A stretch of DNA of 64,000 nucleotides from an uncultured bacterium. GTDB taxonomy: Bacteria > Verrucomicrobiota > Kiritimatiellia > CAIKKV01 > CALHGX01. The position numbers were made by a program, and so were the translations under genes. The first letter of the stretch is position 1. Every line of letters starts with the position of its first letter. Positions 8,327 to 16,985 of the stretch are shown here, one piece after another. The stretch covers positions 42,837-106,836 of the forward strand of contig CALHGX010000009.1 of the NCBI GenBank assembly GCA_938031185.1, read 5' to 3'. The notes beneath the pieces were generated by a model. It saw nothing but the letters and a program-made list of their open reading frames with translations, was not told the DNA's origin and searched no databases.

Positions 8327-9571
8327 ATGCGCTCCCCGGTTATGAAGGTGCTGAAATTCTTGATGATGTCGCTCATCGCTTGCGCGGGCTCCCACGCCGT
8401 ATCAGCCGAAGTCTTGTTTTCCAAAGTCCCCTACCGGTTGGCGCCGGACGAAACCATCCAGAACCTTCTCCTGGTTCATGCGCCCGAGATCATTCTGGAT
8501 GGGCTAGCGGCGGACGATGTCTTTCTTCTGGCCCTGCCGGCGAATTCCGCCGCTGGCGCCATGACCAACGACAATCTTCGCCTCAACGGGACATTTTCAA
8601 ATGATGTATGGGCTGTGGGCGTCAATGTCCGCGTAACAGGCACGATTAACGATCACGCCCGAATCGCCGCTTTGCGTCTGTTGGACATCAATGGTGCGGT
8701 CCACAATGGCCTTCTCGCCGCGGGGGAAACTGTTCGCATTGGAACAGAAGCACGCATCGGCCGGCAGGCCTTCGTTGTCGGCACCGATGTCATATTGGAG
8801 GGGCTGGTCCAAGGCCCCGCGAGCATCCGGGCCCATCGCGTTACCGTGGCGGGTACAATCGAGGGCGACACCATCATCCGCGCTCAAGATGTGGTCCTGC
8901 TGCCTGGCGCCCGCATCGAGGGCAACCTCGTTTATACCATGGCGCGCGAATTGGTGCCGCCACCGGGAGCGCACGTCGCGGGCGCGCTGCGCCGCCATAC
9001 TGAACCGACGTCTCCCGCGACGCCCCGCATGGACTGGGCCATGACCACACAAAGCTTCCTGCTGGCCGGCGCTCTGGCTACAGGCATGCTGCTGTTCTGG
9101 CTTTCGCCGACGCTGGCCTCTCAGTCCGTTCAGGTTATCCGACTTGGCCCATGGCGGGCCGCGCTTGTCGGTTTTGCGGCCTTCTGCCTCATTCCCGTGA
9201 CCGCCCTGCTGCTATTCATCACCTTGGTGGGCATTCCTCTGGCCCTTGTCGGGGGTCTCCTTTTCGTCGTACTGATGTATTTCGGACGAATTCTGACCGC
9301 CGCCGCCATGGGCGCGCTGATTTTTCGCGCTGGTGGCACTTCTTGTGCAAGTCGTTTCTTTGCGGGCCTGACTGTCGGACTTCTGTGCCTTTTCCTGTTG
9401 GCCAACCTGCCGTCGCCATTTGGGCTTGTGATATGGTTCGCTTCTACTTGGGTCGGCATGGGGGGGATTCTCCTGGCCGCGCTTGACCGGCGCTGTTCGG
9501 GTGTGATAAACGCAAGACAGGCACCGCGTTCGCCACCGCCCTTGCCGCCGGATCAGCGGCCTGCGGCGTAG
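8327..9571 (+). CDS. Membrane-anchored bactofilin-like (polymer-forming) protein
   Basis: A 414-aa protein. A signal-like N-terminus (FLMMSLIACAGSHAVSA) precedes about 180 residues of short hydrophobic beta-helix-like repeats, for example LRLNGTFSNDVWAVG, VRVTGTINDHARI, VTVAGTIEGDTI and ARIEGNLVYT. This is the period seen in bactofilin/polymer-forming cytoskeletal domains. Unlike classical cytoplasmic bactofilins, a C-terminal half with about five membrane segments (about 240-400) follows, so the helix should sit on the exported side. It lies between nfeD genes and floA in one operon. Export plus self-assembly suggests a periplasmic scaffold for the microdomain complex (inference). Confidence 0.7.
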   Translation: MRSPVMKVLKFLMMSLIACAGSHAVSAEVLFSKVPYRLAPDETIQNLLLVHAPEIILDGLAADDVFLLALPANSAAGAMTNDNLRLNGTFSNDVWAVGVNVRVTGTINDHARIAALRLLDINGAVHNGLLAAGETVRIGTEARIGRQAFVVGTDVILEGLVQGPASIRAHRVTVAGTIEGDTIIRAQDVVLLPGARIEGNLVYTMARELVPPPGAHVAGALRRHTEPTSPATPRMDWAMTTQSFLLAGALATGMLLFWLSPTLASQSVQVIRLGPWRAALVGFAAFCLIPVTALLLFITLVGIPLALVGGLLFVVLMYFGRILTAAAMGALIFRAGGTSCASRFFAGLTVGLLCLFLLANLPSPFGLVIWFASTWVGMGGILLAALDRRCSGVINARQAPRSPPPLPPDQRPAA

Positions 9572-9598
9572 GAGCCGATCGAGAAAGGGAGGTTCGTC

Positions 9599-10627
9599 AT
9601 GGCTGGGTTCTTCGGCGTATTGGTCATTCTGCTGGCGCTCGTAGTCGCCATTTTTGTTGGCGTGTTTTTCTATTTTCTCAACGTATGGGTGCGCGCACTC
9701 ATGTCGGGCGCGCGGGTTTCCATCGCTTCGCTGATCGGGATGAAGCTGCGGCGCGTCCCTCCGGCGATGATCGTGGATGCCCGTATACAGGTGATAAAAG
9801 CCGGGTTGGACCTTTCGACCGACCTGCTCGAAGCGCACTATCTCGCGGGCGGCGATGTGGAGAATGTGGTCAAGGCGCTCATCGCTGCCGACAAGGCGAA
9901 TATCCGATTGAACTTCCAGAAGGCGGCCGCAATGAATCTCGCAGGCCGTGACGTGGAGGATGCGGTTCGGACCAGCGTAATTCCAAAGGTCATTGATTGT
10001 CCGGATTCCGGGAAGTCGGGTACGGCCATGCTCGACGCCGTTGCCAAGGACGGTATCCGGTTGTTGGTCAAGGCGCGCGTCACGGTGCGAACCAACCTCG
10101 AACGACTCGTGGGCGGCGCCGGCGAAGACACCATCATCGCCCGCGTTGGCCAGGGCATCGTCAGTGCCATCGGGTCCTCCGCTTCCTACAAGGACGTGCT
10201 GGAGAATCCTGACCACATCAGCCGACGTGTGCTAGAAAGCGGTTTGGACTCGCAGACGGCCTATGAAATCGTGTCGATTGATATTGCGGATATCAGCGTT
10301 GCCGGGACAGCGGGTAATGACGTGGCCAACGTGGGTGCCATGCTCGAGACTGAGCGCGCCGAAGCGGACAAGAAGCTGCGCCAGGCGGAAGCTGAAGGCC
10401 GCCGGGCCACCGCCGTGGCCCGCGAGCAGGAAATGCGGGCCCTTGTGCAGGAAATGCACGCGCGCGTCGTCGAGGCGCAGGCCGAGGTGCCCAAGGCCAT
10501 AGCCCAGGCGCTGCGCGAAGGCAAGCTCGGCGTCATGGATTACTATCGCCTCCAGAACATTCAGGCTGACACGGAGATGCGAAAATCCGTCGCCGGTGAG
10601 CCCGACGCAAAACAGTCGCAGTCATGA
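9599..10627 (+). CDS. floA: Flotillin-like protein FloA
   Basis: A 342-aa FloA/YqfA protein with a strong GGGAGG site. The N-terminal membrane hairpin ([23 protein letters not shown]) precedes the conserved [26 protein letters not shown] segment and the SPFH-like domain. A charged Ala/Glu-rich helical stretch (about 240-310, [19 protein letters not shown]) drives oligomerisation. The C-terminus has [19 protein letters not shown], the family tail. FloA organises membrane microdomains in Bacillus and occurs widely in PVC bacteria and Bacteroidetes beside NfeD proteins, as here. Confidence 0.95.
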   Translation: MAGFFGVLVILLALVVAIFVGVFFYFLNVWVRALMSGARVSIASLIGMKLRRVPPAMIVDARIQVIKAGLDLSTDLLEAHYLAGGDVENVVKALIAADKANIRLNFQKAAAMNLAGRDVEDAVRTSVIPKVIDCPDSGKSGTAMLDAVAKDGIRLLVKARVTVRTNLERLVGGAGEDTIIARVGQGIVSAIGSSASYKDVLENPDHISRRVLESGLDSQTAYEIVSIDIADISVAGTAGNDVANVGAMLETERAEADKKLRQAEAEGRRATAVAREQEMRALVQEMHARVVEAQAEVPKAIAQALREGKLGVMDYYRLQNIQADTEMRKSVAGEPDAKQSQS

Positions 10628-10646
10628 AGCGCTGATCGGGTTTGCA

Positions 10647-11141
10647 ATGCACACTTTGTGGCCAATAGCCCCGGTGCTTGCGCAGGCTGATTTCAATGTT
10701 TGGATCGGCCTCATTGCGGCGGTCGTCTGGGTGCTTGTACAGCTTGCCAATCGTGGAGCCGGCCGGCGGCCAGCTCCACCTCCCCAACCGACCGAAGCTC
10801 CGCAGTCGCCTGAGGATGAATTGCGGCGTTTTTTTGAGAAACTCGCCGGCGAAACCGCGTCGCCCCCTGTTCCACCTGCCGTGCCTCAAGCGGCGCCCGC
10901 CCCGCCACCAGCGCCTCGCCAATCGCCTCCGGTTTCAAGGGAGACAAGACCAGCCGAAAACCAGCCCCGTTCGGCTGCCATCCGTTTAAGTCAGGACCAA
11001 AGGATTGCAGCCACCGTTCAAACCGACGCATTGCTTAAACGTCCCACAAAGCGACGGAACGATCTGCTGGCAACGCCCCAGTCCGTCAAACGGGCCGTTA
11101 TTACTGCGGAACTGCTGGCGCCGCCTCTCGCGCTTCGGTAA
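10647..11141 (+). CDS. Proline-rich membrane-anchored hypothetical protein downstream of floA
   Basis: A 164-aa protein starting 19 bases after floA; the frame is also open from 10596 within floA. One membrane segment (WIGLIAAVVWVLVQLAN) is followed by a low-complexity Pro/Ala-rich linker (APPPQPTEAP, AAPAPPPAPRQ) with an acidic helix between (EDELRRFFEKLAGE). The C-terminus closes with LLATPQSVKRAVITAELLAPPLALR. I recall similar tails in small proteins next to floA in PVC bacteria but could not check. No enzymatic motif is present. Position suggests a FloA accessory protein. Confidence 0.65.
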   Translation: MHTLWPIAPVLAQADFNVWIGLIAAVVWVLVQLANRGAGRRPAPPPQPTEAPQSPEDELRRFFEKLAGETASPPVPPAVPQAAPAPPPAPRQSPPVSRETRPAENQPRSAAIRLSQDQRIAATVQTDALLKRPTKRRNDLLATPQSVKRAVITAELLAPPLALR

Positions 11142-11361
11142 TGCGGGCCACATTGGCAGCATTCGGTTTCCGACGCGATGAATGCAGCCGCCTTGGCCTG
11201 CCCATCGCTTGGCGCTTCACCGCTCGGGACTTCAGAAACCGCCCCGCTGGCGTGAAACCTGTTGCAAGATTACAATGCGACGTGGCAGTATTTTGCAGGC
11301 AGTCATAAAGCGCACTATCGCGGCACGACAGAGGCGCATCAATCGTTAGTGGAGGGCAGTC

Positions 11362-12000
11362 TTGCCTATTGCGATTCTTGCACACAGGGGGCTCTGGCAA
11401 AGGAAGAAGGCTAAAAATTCGCCGGCGGCTCTCCGCGAAGCCTTGAGGCTCGGGTTCGGAATCGAAACCGATATCCGGGACCAAGGGGGGCAATTGGTCA
11501 TTTCCCATGATCCTCCCGCTGCCGCAGCGCCCCTTTTCAGGCCATTTTTGGAGGAATGGCTTCGCCACCCCGCCCTACGTCCGATCCTTGCCCTCAACAT
11601 AAAAGCTGATGGACTGGGAATGCTTCTGCGCAGAGAAATGCAACAAGCTCGGGGAGAAGACTATTTCGTTTTCGATATGTCGCCGCCGGAAATGCTCGTT
11701 TTTCTTCAGCAGGGATTCCCCGTGTACACCCGCCAGAGCGAATACGAACCAAAGCCGCTTCATTACGACCGATGCCAAGGGGTATGGATGGACTCGTTCG
11801 ACCAGGAATGGATCACCCCCAAACACATAGCGGCCCATGTGAAGCGGGGCAAGAAAGTGGCGCTTGTCTCGCCCGAGATCCATGGCCGCGATCCCCTTCC
11901 CCTCTGGAAACGGCTGAAGACCCTGAGCGAACCGATCATTAGCAGCGTCGCTTTGTGCACCGACCGTCCCAAAGCCGCCAGAACATTTTTCCATGCCTAG
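11362..12000 (+). CDS. Glycerophosphodiester phosphodiesterase-like protein
   Basis: A 212-aa protein from a TTG start with GGAGG upstream. GDPD/PLC-like landmarks are at the N-terminus: ILAHRG (His/Arg), a short NSPAAL, the acidic pair IETDIRD and the second catalytic His in VISHDPP. It is shorter than the usual 240-260 aa GDPD, and the second half is poorly conserved. It opens a tightly overlapping cassette of HAD phosphatase, nucleotidyltransferases and cupin. Rather than general phospholipid turnover it may act on a phosphodiester-linked surface sugar or an activated polyol phosphate (inference). Confidence 0.75.
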   Translation: MPIAILAHRGLWQRKKAKNSPAALREALRLGFGIETDIRDQGGQLVISHDPPAAAAPLFRPFLEEWLRHPALRPILALNIKADGLGMLLRREMQQARGEDYFVFDMSPPEMLVFLQQGFPVYTRQSEYEPKPLHYDRCQGVWMDSFDQEWITPKHIAAHVKRGKKVALVSPEIHGRDPLPLWKRLKTLSEPIISSVALCTDRPKAARTFFHA

Positions 12001-12625
12001 GATACGCGCCATCATCTTCGATATGGACGGCGTTCTGATCGACGCCCGAGAGTGGCATTACAAGGCGCTTAATCGCGCCTTGGGGCTTTTTGGTTTCTCG
12101 ATTGACCGATTCGATCACCTCGTCACCTATGACGGCCTGCCGACACGTAAAAAGCTCGAAATGCTCTCTTTGGATTCCGGCCTCCCACGCAAGCTCCACG
12201 GCCTCATCAATGATCTCAAACAGAAGTACACGCTGGAAATCGTCTATGGCGAATGCCGTCCGGTCTTTCGTCACCAGTACGCCTTAGCACGCTTGCGCGA
12301 AGAAGGCCGCCGGCTGGTGGTAGCCTCCAATTCGGTTCGCGCCACCGTGGATATGATGATGGAACGAGCGGCGCTCGCGCCCTACCTTGAGTTTACGTTG
12401 AGCAATCAGGATGTGCAGAGGGCCAAACCAGACCCGGATATTTACCTGACGGCGCTGAAACGGTTGGCCCTCCCAGCTCCAGAATGCCTCGTCGTGGAAG
12501 ATAATCCCCACGGTATCGCCGCAGCACAGGCGGCGGGGATACCGCTTTTGGCCATCCCGTCCCCCGACTACCTGAGCTATGAACGGATCGCCGCTCGAAT
12601 TGTCGAGCTGGAGCAGGTTGTATGA
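11993..12625 (+). CDS. HAD-superfamily phosphatase (beta-phosphoglucomutase-like)
   Basis: A 210-aa HAD hydrolase. Motif I is IIFDMDGVLID with nucleophile Asp10 and acid/base Asp12. Motif II is VVASNS, motif III the Lys in AKPDPDIY and motif IV VVEDNPHGIAAAQAAG. The helical cap sits after motif I (subclass C1), so the substrate is a small phosphate such as a phosphosugar or polyol phosphate. It overlaps the upstream gene by 8 bases and the downstream nucleotidyltransferase by 4, so the three are probably translated together. Confidence 0.9.
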   Translation: MPRIRAIIFDMDGVLIDAREWHYKALNRALGLFGFSIDRFDHLVTYDGLPTRKKLEMLSLDSGLPRKLHGLINDLKQKYTLEIVYGECRPVFRHQYALARLREEGRRLVVASNSVRATVDMMMERAALAPYLEFTLSNQDVQRAKPDPDIYLTALKRLALPAPECLVVEDNPHGIAAAQAAGIPLLAIPSPDYLSYERIAARIVELEQVV

Positions 12626-13362
12626 AAATCGTTGTCCCAATGGCCGGGCCGGAAAAAGCCTTTCAGGAGGCTGGTTACCTTTTCTGCAAGAGCCTGATCG
12701 AAATACGAGGCGTGCCGATGATCGAGTGGGTTGTCGGAAGCCTGAAGGAATTGGCAACCGAGGCTCAGTTTGTGTTCGTCATCCTAAAGGAGCATGTCGT
12801 TCGACACCACCTGGACCACGTCCTGCACCTGCTGTGCCCCGGCTGCGCCGTGGTGATCGCCCAGGCGCCCACCGCCGGTGCGGCCTGCACCGCGCTGCTT
12901 GCCATGGAACACATGGCGGCCGACGAAGAACTGGTGATCACCAACGGCGATCAAATTATCCGAGCCCCGTTGCCCGCTATCGTCGGGCAATTCCGCCAAC
13001 GCCAGCTCGACGCCGGCACCATCGTGTTCGACTCCGTCCATCCGCGCTGGTCGTTTGTTCGCGTGGACGAGAATGATCTTGTTCTGGAAGCCGCCGAGAA
13101 GCAGCCCATCAGCCGCCTCGCTACAACGGGATTCTACTATTTCCGCCGCGCAGAAGAATATGTGGCGGGCGCACAAGCCATGCTGCTCAAGGATGCCCAC
13201 GTCAACGGCGCCTTCTATGTTTGCCCTGTTTTCAATGAACTGCTCCTTCGCCAAAAGCGTATCGGCATTCATCGGATACCGACTGATGCCTACATCTCCC
13301 TTGCCACGCCGCAAGGCCTGGCGCTGTTTGAACAACGCCTTGCCACGGAACAAGCCTCATGA
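12622..13362 (+). CDS. Sugar nucleotidyltransferase-like protein with degenerate NTP signature
   Basis: A 246-aa protein of the NTP_transferase fold, paralogous to the gene at 13691. Shared features are the MIEWVV/MIELVV helix, TAGAACTALLA, VNGAFYVCPVFNELL and a GDQ metal/nucleotide motif (VITNGDQII). The canonical nucleotide-binding loop GxGSR is replaced by GPEKAF (residues 9-14), and the usual KPL is CKSL with Lys23. The loop arginine is thus lost while the acidic site is kept. It may have shifted nucleotide specificity, be a non-catalytic partner of its paralogue, or be a synthase of another kind. It overlaps genes on both sides by four bases. Confidence 0.82.
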   Translation: MKIVVPMAGPEKAFQEAGYLFCKSLIEIRGVPMIEWVVGSLKELATEAQFVFVILKEHVVRHHLDHVLHLLCPGCAVVIAQAPTAGAACTALLAMEHMAADEELVITNGDQIIRAPLPAIVGQFRQRQLDAGTIVFDSVHPRWSFVRVDENDLVLEAAEKQPISRLATTGFYYFRRAEEYVAGAQAMLLKDAHVNGAFYVCPVFNELLLRQKRIGIHRIPTDAYISLATPQGLALFEQRLATEQAS

Positions 13363-13697
13363 AAACGGCCAAGCTGTCCGACATGATCCGTGGCTGGTTT
13401 GTAGGCAATTTCGAGCCAACGGCCTATCGGACGACGAATGCGGAAGTAGCCGTCAAACGATACGCGGCCGGCACACGCGAGGAGGCGCATGTTCACCGCA
13501 TCGCCACCGAGTTGACGGTCGTCGTCGAAGGCGCTATCGAAATGAACGGCGTTCGTTACACGGCGGGGGATATTGTCACGCTCGAGCCTGGAGAGCCTTC
13601 TGATTTTTACGCCGTCACCGACACGGTGAACGTGGTCGTTAAAATTCCTGCGGTGCCAGGCGACAAGTACCCAATACAGGAGTGGCCCAAATGCTGA
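13359..13697 (+). CDS. Cupin-like protein in nucleotidyltransferase cassette
   Basis: A 112-aa protein of the small beta-barrel kind. VEGAIEMNGVRYTAGDIVTLEPGEPSDF matches the second cupin stretch, with AHVHRIATELTVVVEG as motif 1 (two His, one Glu). The final cupin His is not obvious (SDFYAV), so metal binding may be incomplete. It starts inside the stop of one nucleotidyltransferase (ATGA) and ends inside the start region of the other. Candidate roles are an epimerase/isomerase or a ligand sensor for the sugar product. Confidence 0.78.
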   Translation: MKTAKLSDMIRGWFVGNFEPTAYRTTNAEVAVKRYAAGTREEAHVHRIATELTVVVEGAIEMNGVRYTAGDIVTLEPGEPSDFYAVTDTVNVVVKIPAVPGDKYPIQEWPKC

Positions 13698-14446
13698 ACA
13701 TTGTCGTCCCACTGGCCGGGCGCGGCAGCCGCTTCGTTCAAGCGGGCTATCGCGAACCCAAGCCGCTCATCCCGATTCACGGCAAACCGATGATCGAGTT
13801 GGTCGTGAACAACGTTCGTCCTCGTCGTCCCCACCGTTTCATTTTTCTTGCACTGGAAGACCATCTGTCACAGTGGGAGCTTGCCGCCACACTCCACCGC
13901 ATCGCCCCAAACTCGATCATAATTCCAGTCGCGGGCGTCACCGAGGGGGCCGCCTGCACGGTCCTGCTGGCTCGCGATTACATTGACAGCGATGCGCCGC
14001 TCATGACTGTCAACAGCGATCAATGGGTGGATGCCGATATCAATGCCTATCTGGCGGTCGCTGACGAACCCGGGGTGGACGGGTTAATCATGACTATGTG
14101 GTCAAATCACCCGAAGTGGTCTTACGTTGGTTTTGACGCCGCCGGCCGTGTCACTTGTACGGCCGAAAAGGAGGTCATTTCCAATCAAGCGACGGTGGGC
14201 ATCTATAACTTCAGGAGTGGACGGGATTTCGTCTGGGCGGCAGAGAAAATGATTCGCAAGAATATCCGCGTCAACAACGAATTCTATGTTTGCCCGGTGT
14301 ACAACCAACTGCTCCAACGAGGCGGCTGCATTAAGGTGTATGATGTAGGGCGAGAGGGAGACGGGATGTACGGCATGGGCATCCCGCAAGACCTCGAGGC
14401 GTTTCGAGCACACCCCGTCTCGCGAAAAGCGGCCGGATTGGCTTGA
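13691..14446 (+). CDS. Sugar nucleotidyltransferase
   Basis: A 251-aa NTP_transferase with an intact signature: VVPLAGRGSRFVQAGY (residues 5-20), then EPKPLIPIHGKPMIE with Lys24. A central VNSDQWV gives the metal-binding Asp. ATG13691 follows AGGAG by eight bases; GTG13682 in the same frame is possible. It overlaps the cupin by seven bases. Expected chemistry is NTP plus sugar- or polyol-phosphate to NDP-derivative and PPi. It probably uses the product of the HAD/GDPD-side enzymes for surface glycan assembly, given the glycosyltransferase cluster immediately beyond. The nucleotide (CTP, UTP or dTTP) cannot be told. Confidence 0.87.
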   Translation: MLNIVVPLAGRGSRFVQAGYREPKPLIPIHGKPMIELVVNNVRPRRPHRFIFLALEDHLSQWELAATLHRIAPNSIIIPVAGVTEGAACTVLLARDYIDSDAPLMTVNSDQWVDADINAYLAVADEPGVDGLIMTMWSNHPKWSYVGFDAAGRVTCTAEKEVISNQATVGIYNFRSGRDFVWAAEKMIRKNIRVNNEFYVCPVYNQLLQRGGCIKVYDVGREGDGMYGMGIPQDLEAFRAHPVSRKAAGLA

Positions 14447-14475
14447 GTTTTTCCGGCGGGCATCACCGGCTGGCA

Positions 14476-15591
14476 TTAAGTCGCCAGATATTCAGGCGGC
14501 ACCGGTTGTCCGGCCACCTGAGCTTGGAGAAGATCCAGCAATCGCTCGGGAGCGTATAGCGCCCGGACGGGTCCGCGCACGGCATCCGCCGCCATTTGGT
14601 AGGCGGAGTAAGCCTCCAAAGCCTTTTCATAAGCGGATTTGATGGCCTCTTCTCCGGCGTATGGCGCCACTTCAAACACGCAATCTCGAAGCAGCGGGAA
14701 CTCACGCCCGGGCCGCCGACCGATCATCGGCACGCCCACCGCGGCGAATTCGAGAAACTTCGCGATGGAGGCTCGATGCAACCCGCCCGTCGCAACGGCA
14801 TACCGAGCGGTTGTGGCGGCGCGCAGCGTCTCCATCCCATACACCGGCGTTCGCCTGTGATCGAAGACGCGAAAGGGGTTCCCCTCATGGCGCAGCAAGG
14901 TGGTCACCAGACGCCGGCGATCTTCGTACAAATTGATAAAAGAAGCGTGTGTCGGGAAAAAGGGATTTCTAATCCAAGCATACAAATAGGTTGTCCCCAA
15001 GTTGGCGAAATCGTGAAGCTTTATGGGGGGCGGTTCAATCGTTTCGGGAAGGTCCACACAAAAAGGAAGGTAGAGCAACGACCTTTTTGAGGGACGCCAT
15101 CTTCTCCGCTGTCGCCACATGAGGGCCCCGCGAAAAGGAAGCAGCGGCAGGCACGCCAAACGCAGCGTCGTGTTCAGTAAAGCCCACTTCGTGGCCGTCT
15201 CGACGGGGCTCACGATCGGCACAGGCCCCTCCAGCACAACGCACCCTCCCCTCTGAATGGCTTCTATGGCGTGGTAGTGTCGGAATATCAGGTAATCGGC
15301 ATTCGGCACCAACGGGGCAGACCACCAGTCGCAGAAACCCATGGAGAAATTACCTCGCGCCGCCAGTCGTCGGTAGAACCACCCTGGCAGAACGCCCGGA
15401 AAATCCAGCATGACATGCTTTCCGGTGGCGGCAACCTTCCGCCACAGCTCTTCCGCATAAGCACTTCCTGCGCAAATGAGGGTTTCAACTCCGCGCCGTG
15501 TTAGCGCCGCGTGTAGTGCCCGCATCGGGGGAATGCTTTGCTTGGGATCGGGTGTAACCCACAGCCAATCGTGGATGTCAGAGCGATTCAT
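14476..15591 (-). CDS. Glycosyltransferase-like protein, last gene of the polysaccharide cluster
   Basis: A 371-aa protein with no strong family signature. The C-terminal third resembles a GT-B fold acceptor region (KFLEFAAVGVPMIGRRPGREFPLL, with a conserved KxxE-type glutamate), and the rest includes a predicted Rossmann-like N-terminus. It overlaps the preceding glycosyltransferase by four bases and is convergent with the nucleotidyltransferase on the other strand. I call it a probable glycosyltransferase from the C-terminal pattern plus context; a glycan-modifying enzyme is possible. Confidence 0.6.
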   Translation of the reverse strand: MNRSDIHDWLWVTPDPKQSIPPMRALHAALTRRGVETLICAGSAYAEELWRKVAATGKHVMLDFPGVLPGWFYRRLAARGNFSMGFCDWWSAPLVPNADYLIFRHYHAIEAIQRGGCVVLEGPVPIVSPVETATKWALLNTTLRLACLPLLPFRGALMWRQRRRWRPSKRSLLYLPFCVDLPETIEPPPIKLHDFANLGTTYLYAWIRNPFFPTHASFINLYEDRRRLVTTLLRHEGNPFRVFDHRRTPVYGMETLRAATTARYAVATGGLHRASIAKFLEFAAVGVPMIGRRPGREFPLLRDCVFEVAPYAGEEAIKSAYEKALEAYSAYQMAADAVRGPVRALYAPERLLDLLQAQVAGQPVPPEYLAT

Positions 15592-16892
15592 CTCAGGCTA
15601 TCGCCCCCCCAAAGCACCTCTTCCACCATCGTCCAAGCCGGTTGAAGCGCCGTTTCCGTTGTGAACTGTTGCCCCAAGCCATAAGCCTTCTCGCGATAGA
15701 TTTTCCATCGCCTTTCATCCTCCAGAATGCTGGCCAAGGCTTCTTCCAGGGCCTGCGGTGTATACGTAATTGCATGCCCCGCCCCCGTCTGCTCGATCAG
15801 TGTGGCTACGTCTGGCCCGCGAGTAACTACGCAGGGCACGCCCAAACACAAATAAAGTTTCGGTTTCCCCGGATCAGCATAAATGATGTTGTTGTCTTCG
15901 TCCGGAGTCCAAGGCGCCACGCCCACCGCAAACCGGGACACAATGTTTAGCATCTCTTCCTCGTCGCGGATGAACCCGTGGAACACGCATCGGTCAGCAT
16001 GCCCTGACGCCTGTGCCATCCGCTTGATCTCATCCGCGTAAGGCCCCTGCCCCACGATGCGAATCTTGATGGCCGGAAACCGTTCCACCAGCCGAGGAAG
16101 TATTTCCATGAGCAATTGGACGCCTTGGTTCTCGCTCAACGTGCCCACAAAGCCAACGGTCCAGCGTTCCACCTCATTTACGGGCGGAAAGCGCAGCAGG
16201 CTCGCTCGATAAGATAGCGGTGCCTCGACAAAGCGATAACGATCGGGCGGCACCCCCCCGTATTTCCGCCGCCCCTCCGCAATCCGGTTCGTAATGTGCC
16301 AGACCAGGTCCGCATGGCGAACGCAATACCGATCCGCCCAATGAAAGGCCCTGACCATGAACCAATTCCAGCCCAACCGGCGCGGCGGAATGTAGTAGTC
16401 AATACTATAGTACACCAGTCGTCGGACGCGACCGAGTTTTTTAAGCCACACCCCCACCACACTCGAGAAACAGGATACCCCTATGAACAGATCAAAGCGC
16501 TCCCCCAGCCGGTACGTGCAGCGAATGATTTGCCGCGCATAGTTCGCGAAGACCAAAGACAACTTCAACGGCGCCAGCAGTGAACGCCGGTTGCGAACCC
16601 AGAGCCCCCGGCATTTCCATTCCCTAACCTTCTGGCCTCGCACATATTCCGTACACCGAGCCGGTGCCCCCTGCTGGAACGCCCCGCCCAATCCAATCAC
16701 CCCAAGTCGCGCCACCCGCGGCCGCAAATAATCCTCTATGGTCTCCGTGCGGCTGGTCAATACCTGCCCCGACAAAAGAACTGACCGCCCCACTCGTTGG
16801 ACCGAGGGGATACGGTAGGCATCACTGAATGAATTTGAAGCACCTCCCGACTCAGCGGTCAACTGCTGCAGAGTCCCAGTAGGCGACTTCAT
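15588..16892 (-). CDS. Glycosyltransferase, GT4-like
   Basis: A 434-aa GT-B enzyme. The C-terminal nucleotide-sugar domain begins FVGTLSENQGVQLLMEILPRL and continues IRIVGQGPYADEIKRMA, VFHGFI and a DPGKPKLYLCLGVPCVVTRG segment in place of the usual EGFGLxxxEA. ATG16892 is preferred over the TTG three codons upstream. The N-terminal domain includes LVYYSIDYYIPPRRLG. Role: transfer of one sugar during surface-polysaccharide assembly; donor and acceptor are unknown. It is separated from the upstream methyltransferase by about 90 bases, the largest gap in this part of the cluster. Confidence 0.85.
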   Translation of the reverse strand: MKSPTGTLQQLTAESGGASNSFSDAYRIPSVQRVGRSVLLSGQVLTSRTETIEDYLRPRVARLGVIGLGGAFQQGAPARCTEYVRGQKVREWKCRGLWVRNRRSLLAPLKLSLVFANYARQIIRCTYRLGERFDLFIGVSCFSSVVGVWLKKLGRVRRLVYYSIDYYIPPRRLGWNWFMVRAFHWADRYCVRHADLVWHITNRIAEGRRKYGGVPPDRYRFVEAPLSYRASLLRFPPVNEVERWTVGFVGTLSENQGVQLLMEILPRLVERFPAIKIRIVGQGPYADEIKRMAQASGHADRCVFHGFIRDEEEMLNIVSRFAVGVAPWTPDEDNNIIYADPGKPKLYLCLGVPCVVTRGPDVATLIEQTGAGHAITYTPQALEEALASILEDERRWKIYREKAYGLGQQFTTETALQPAWTMVEEVLWGGDSLR

Positions 16893-16985
16893 GGGTAACA
16901 AGATGAATTCACTTCTATGACGCAGTTGCTGCTCTTTTGGCGAGCACCAGCATCAAATCAGATGAAAGCGATGGAAAAGGGCGCG

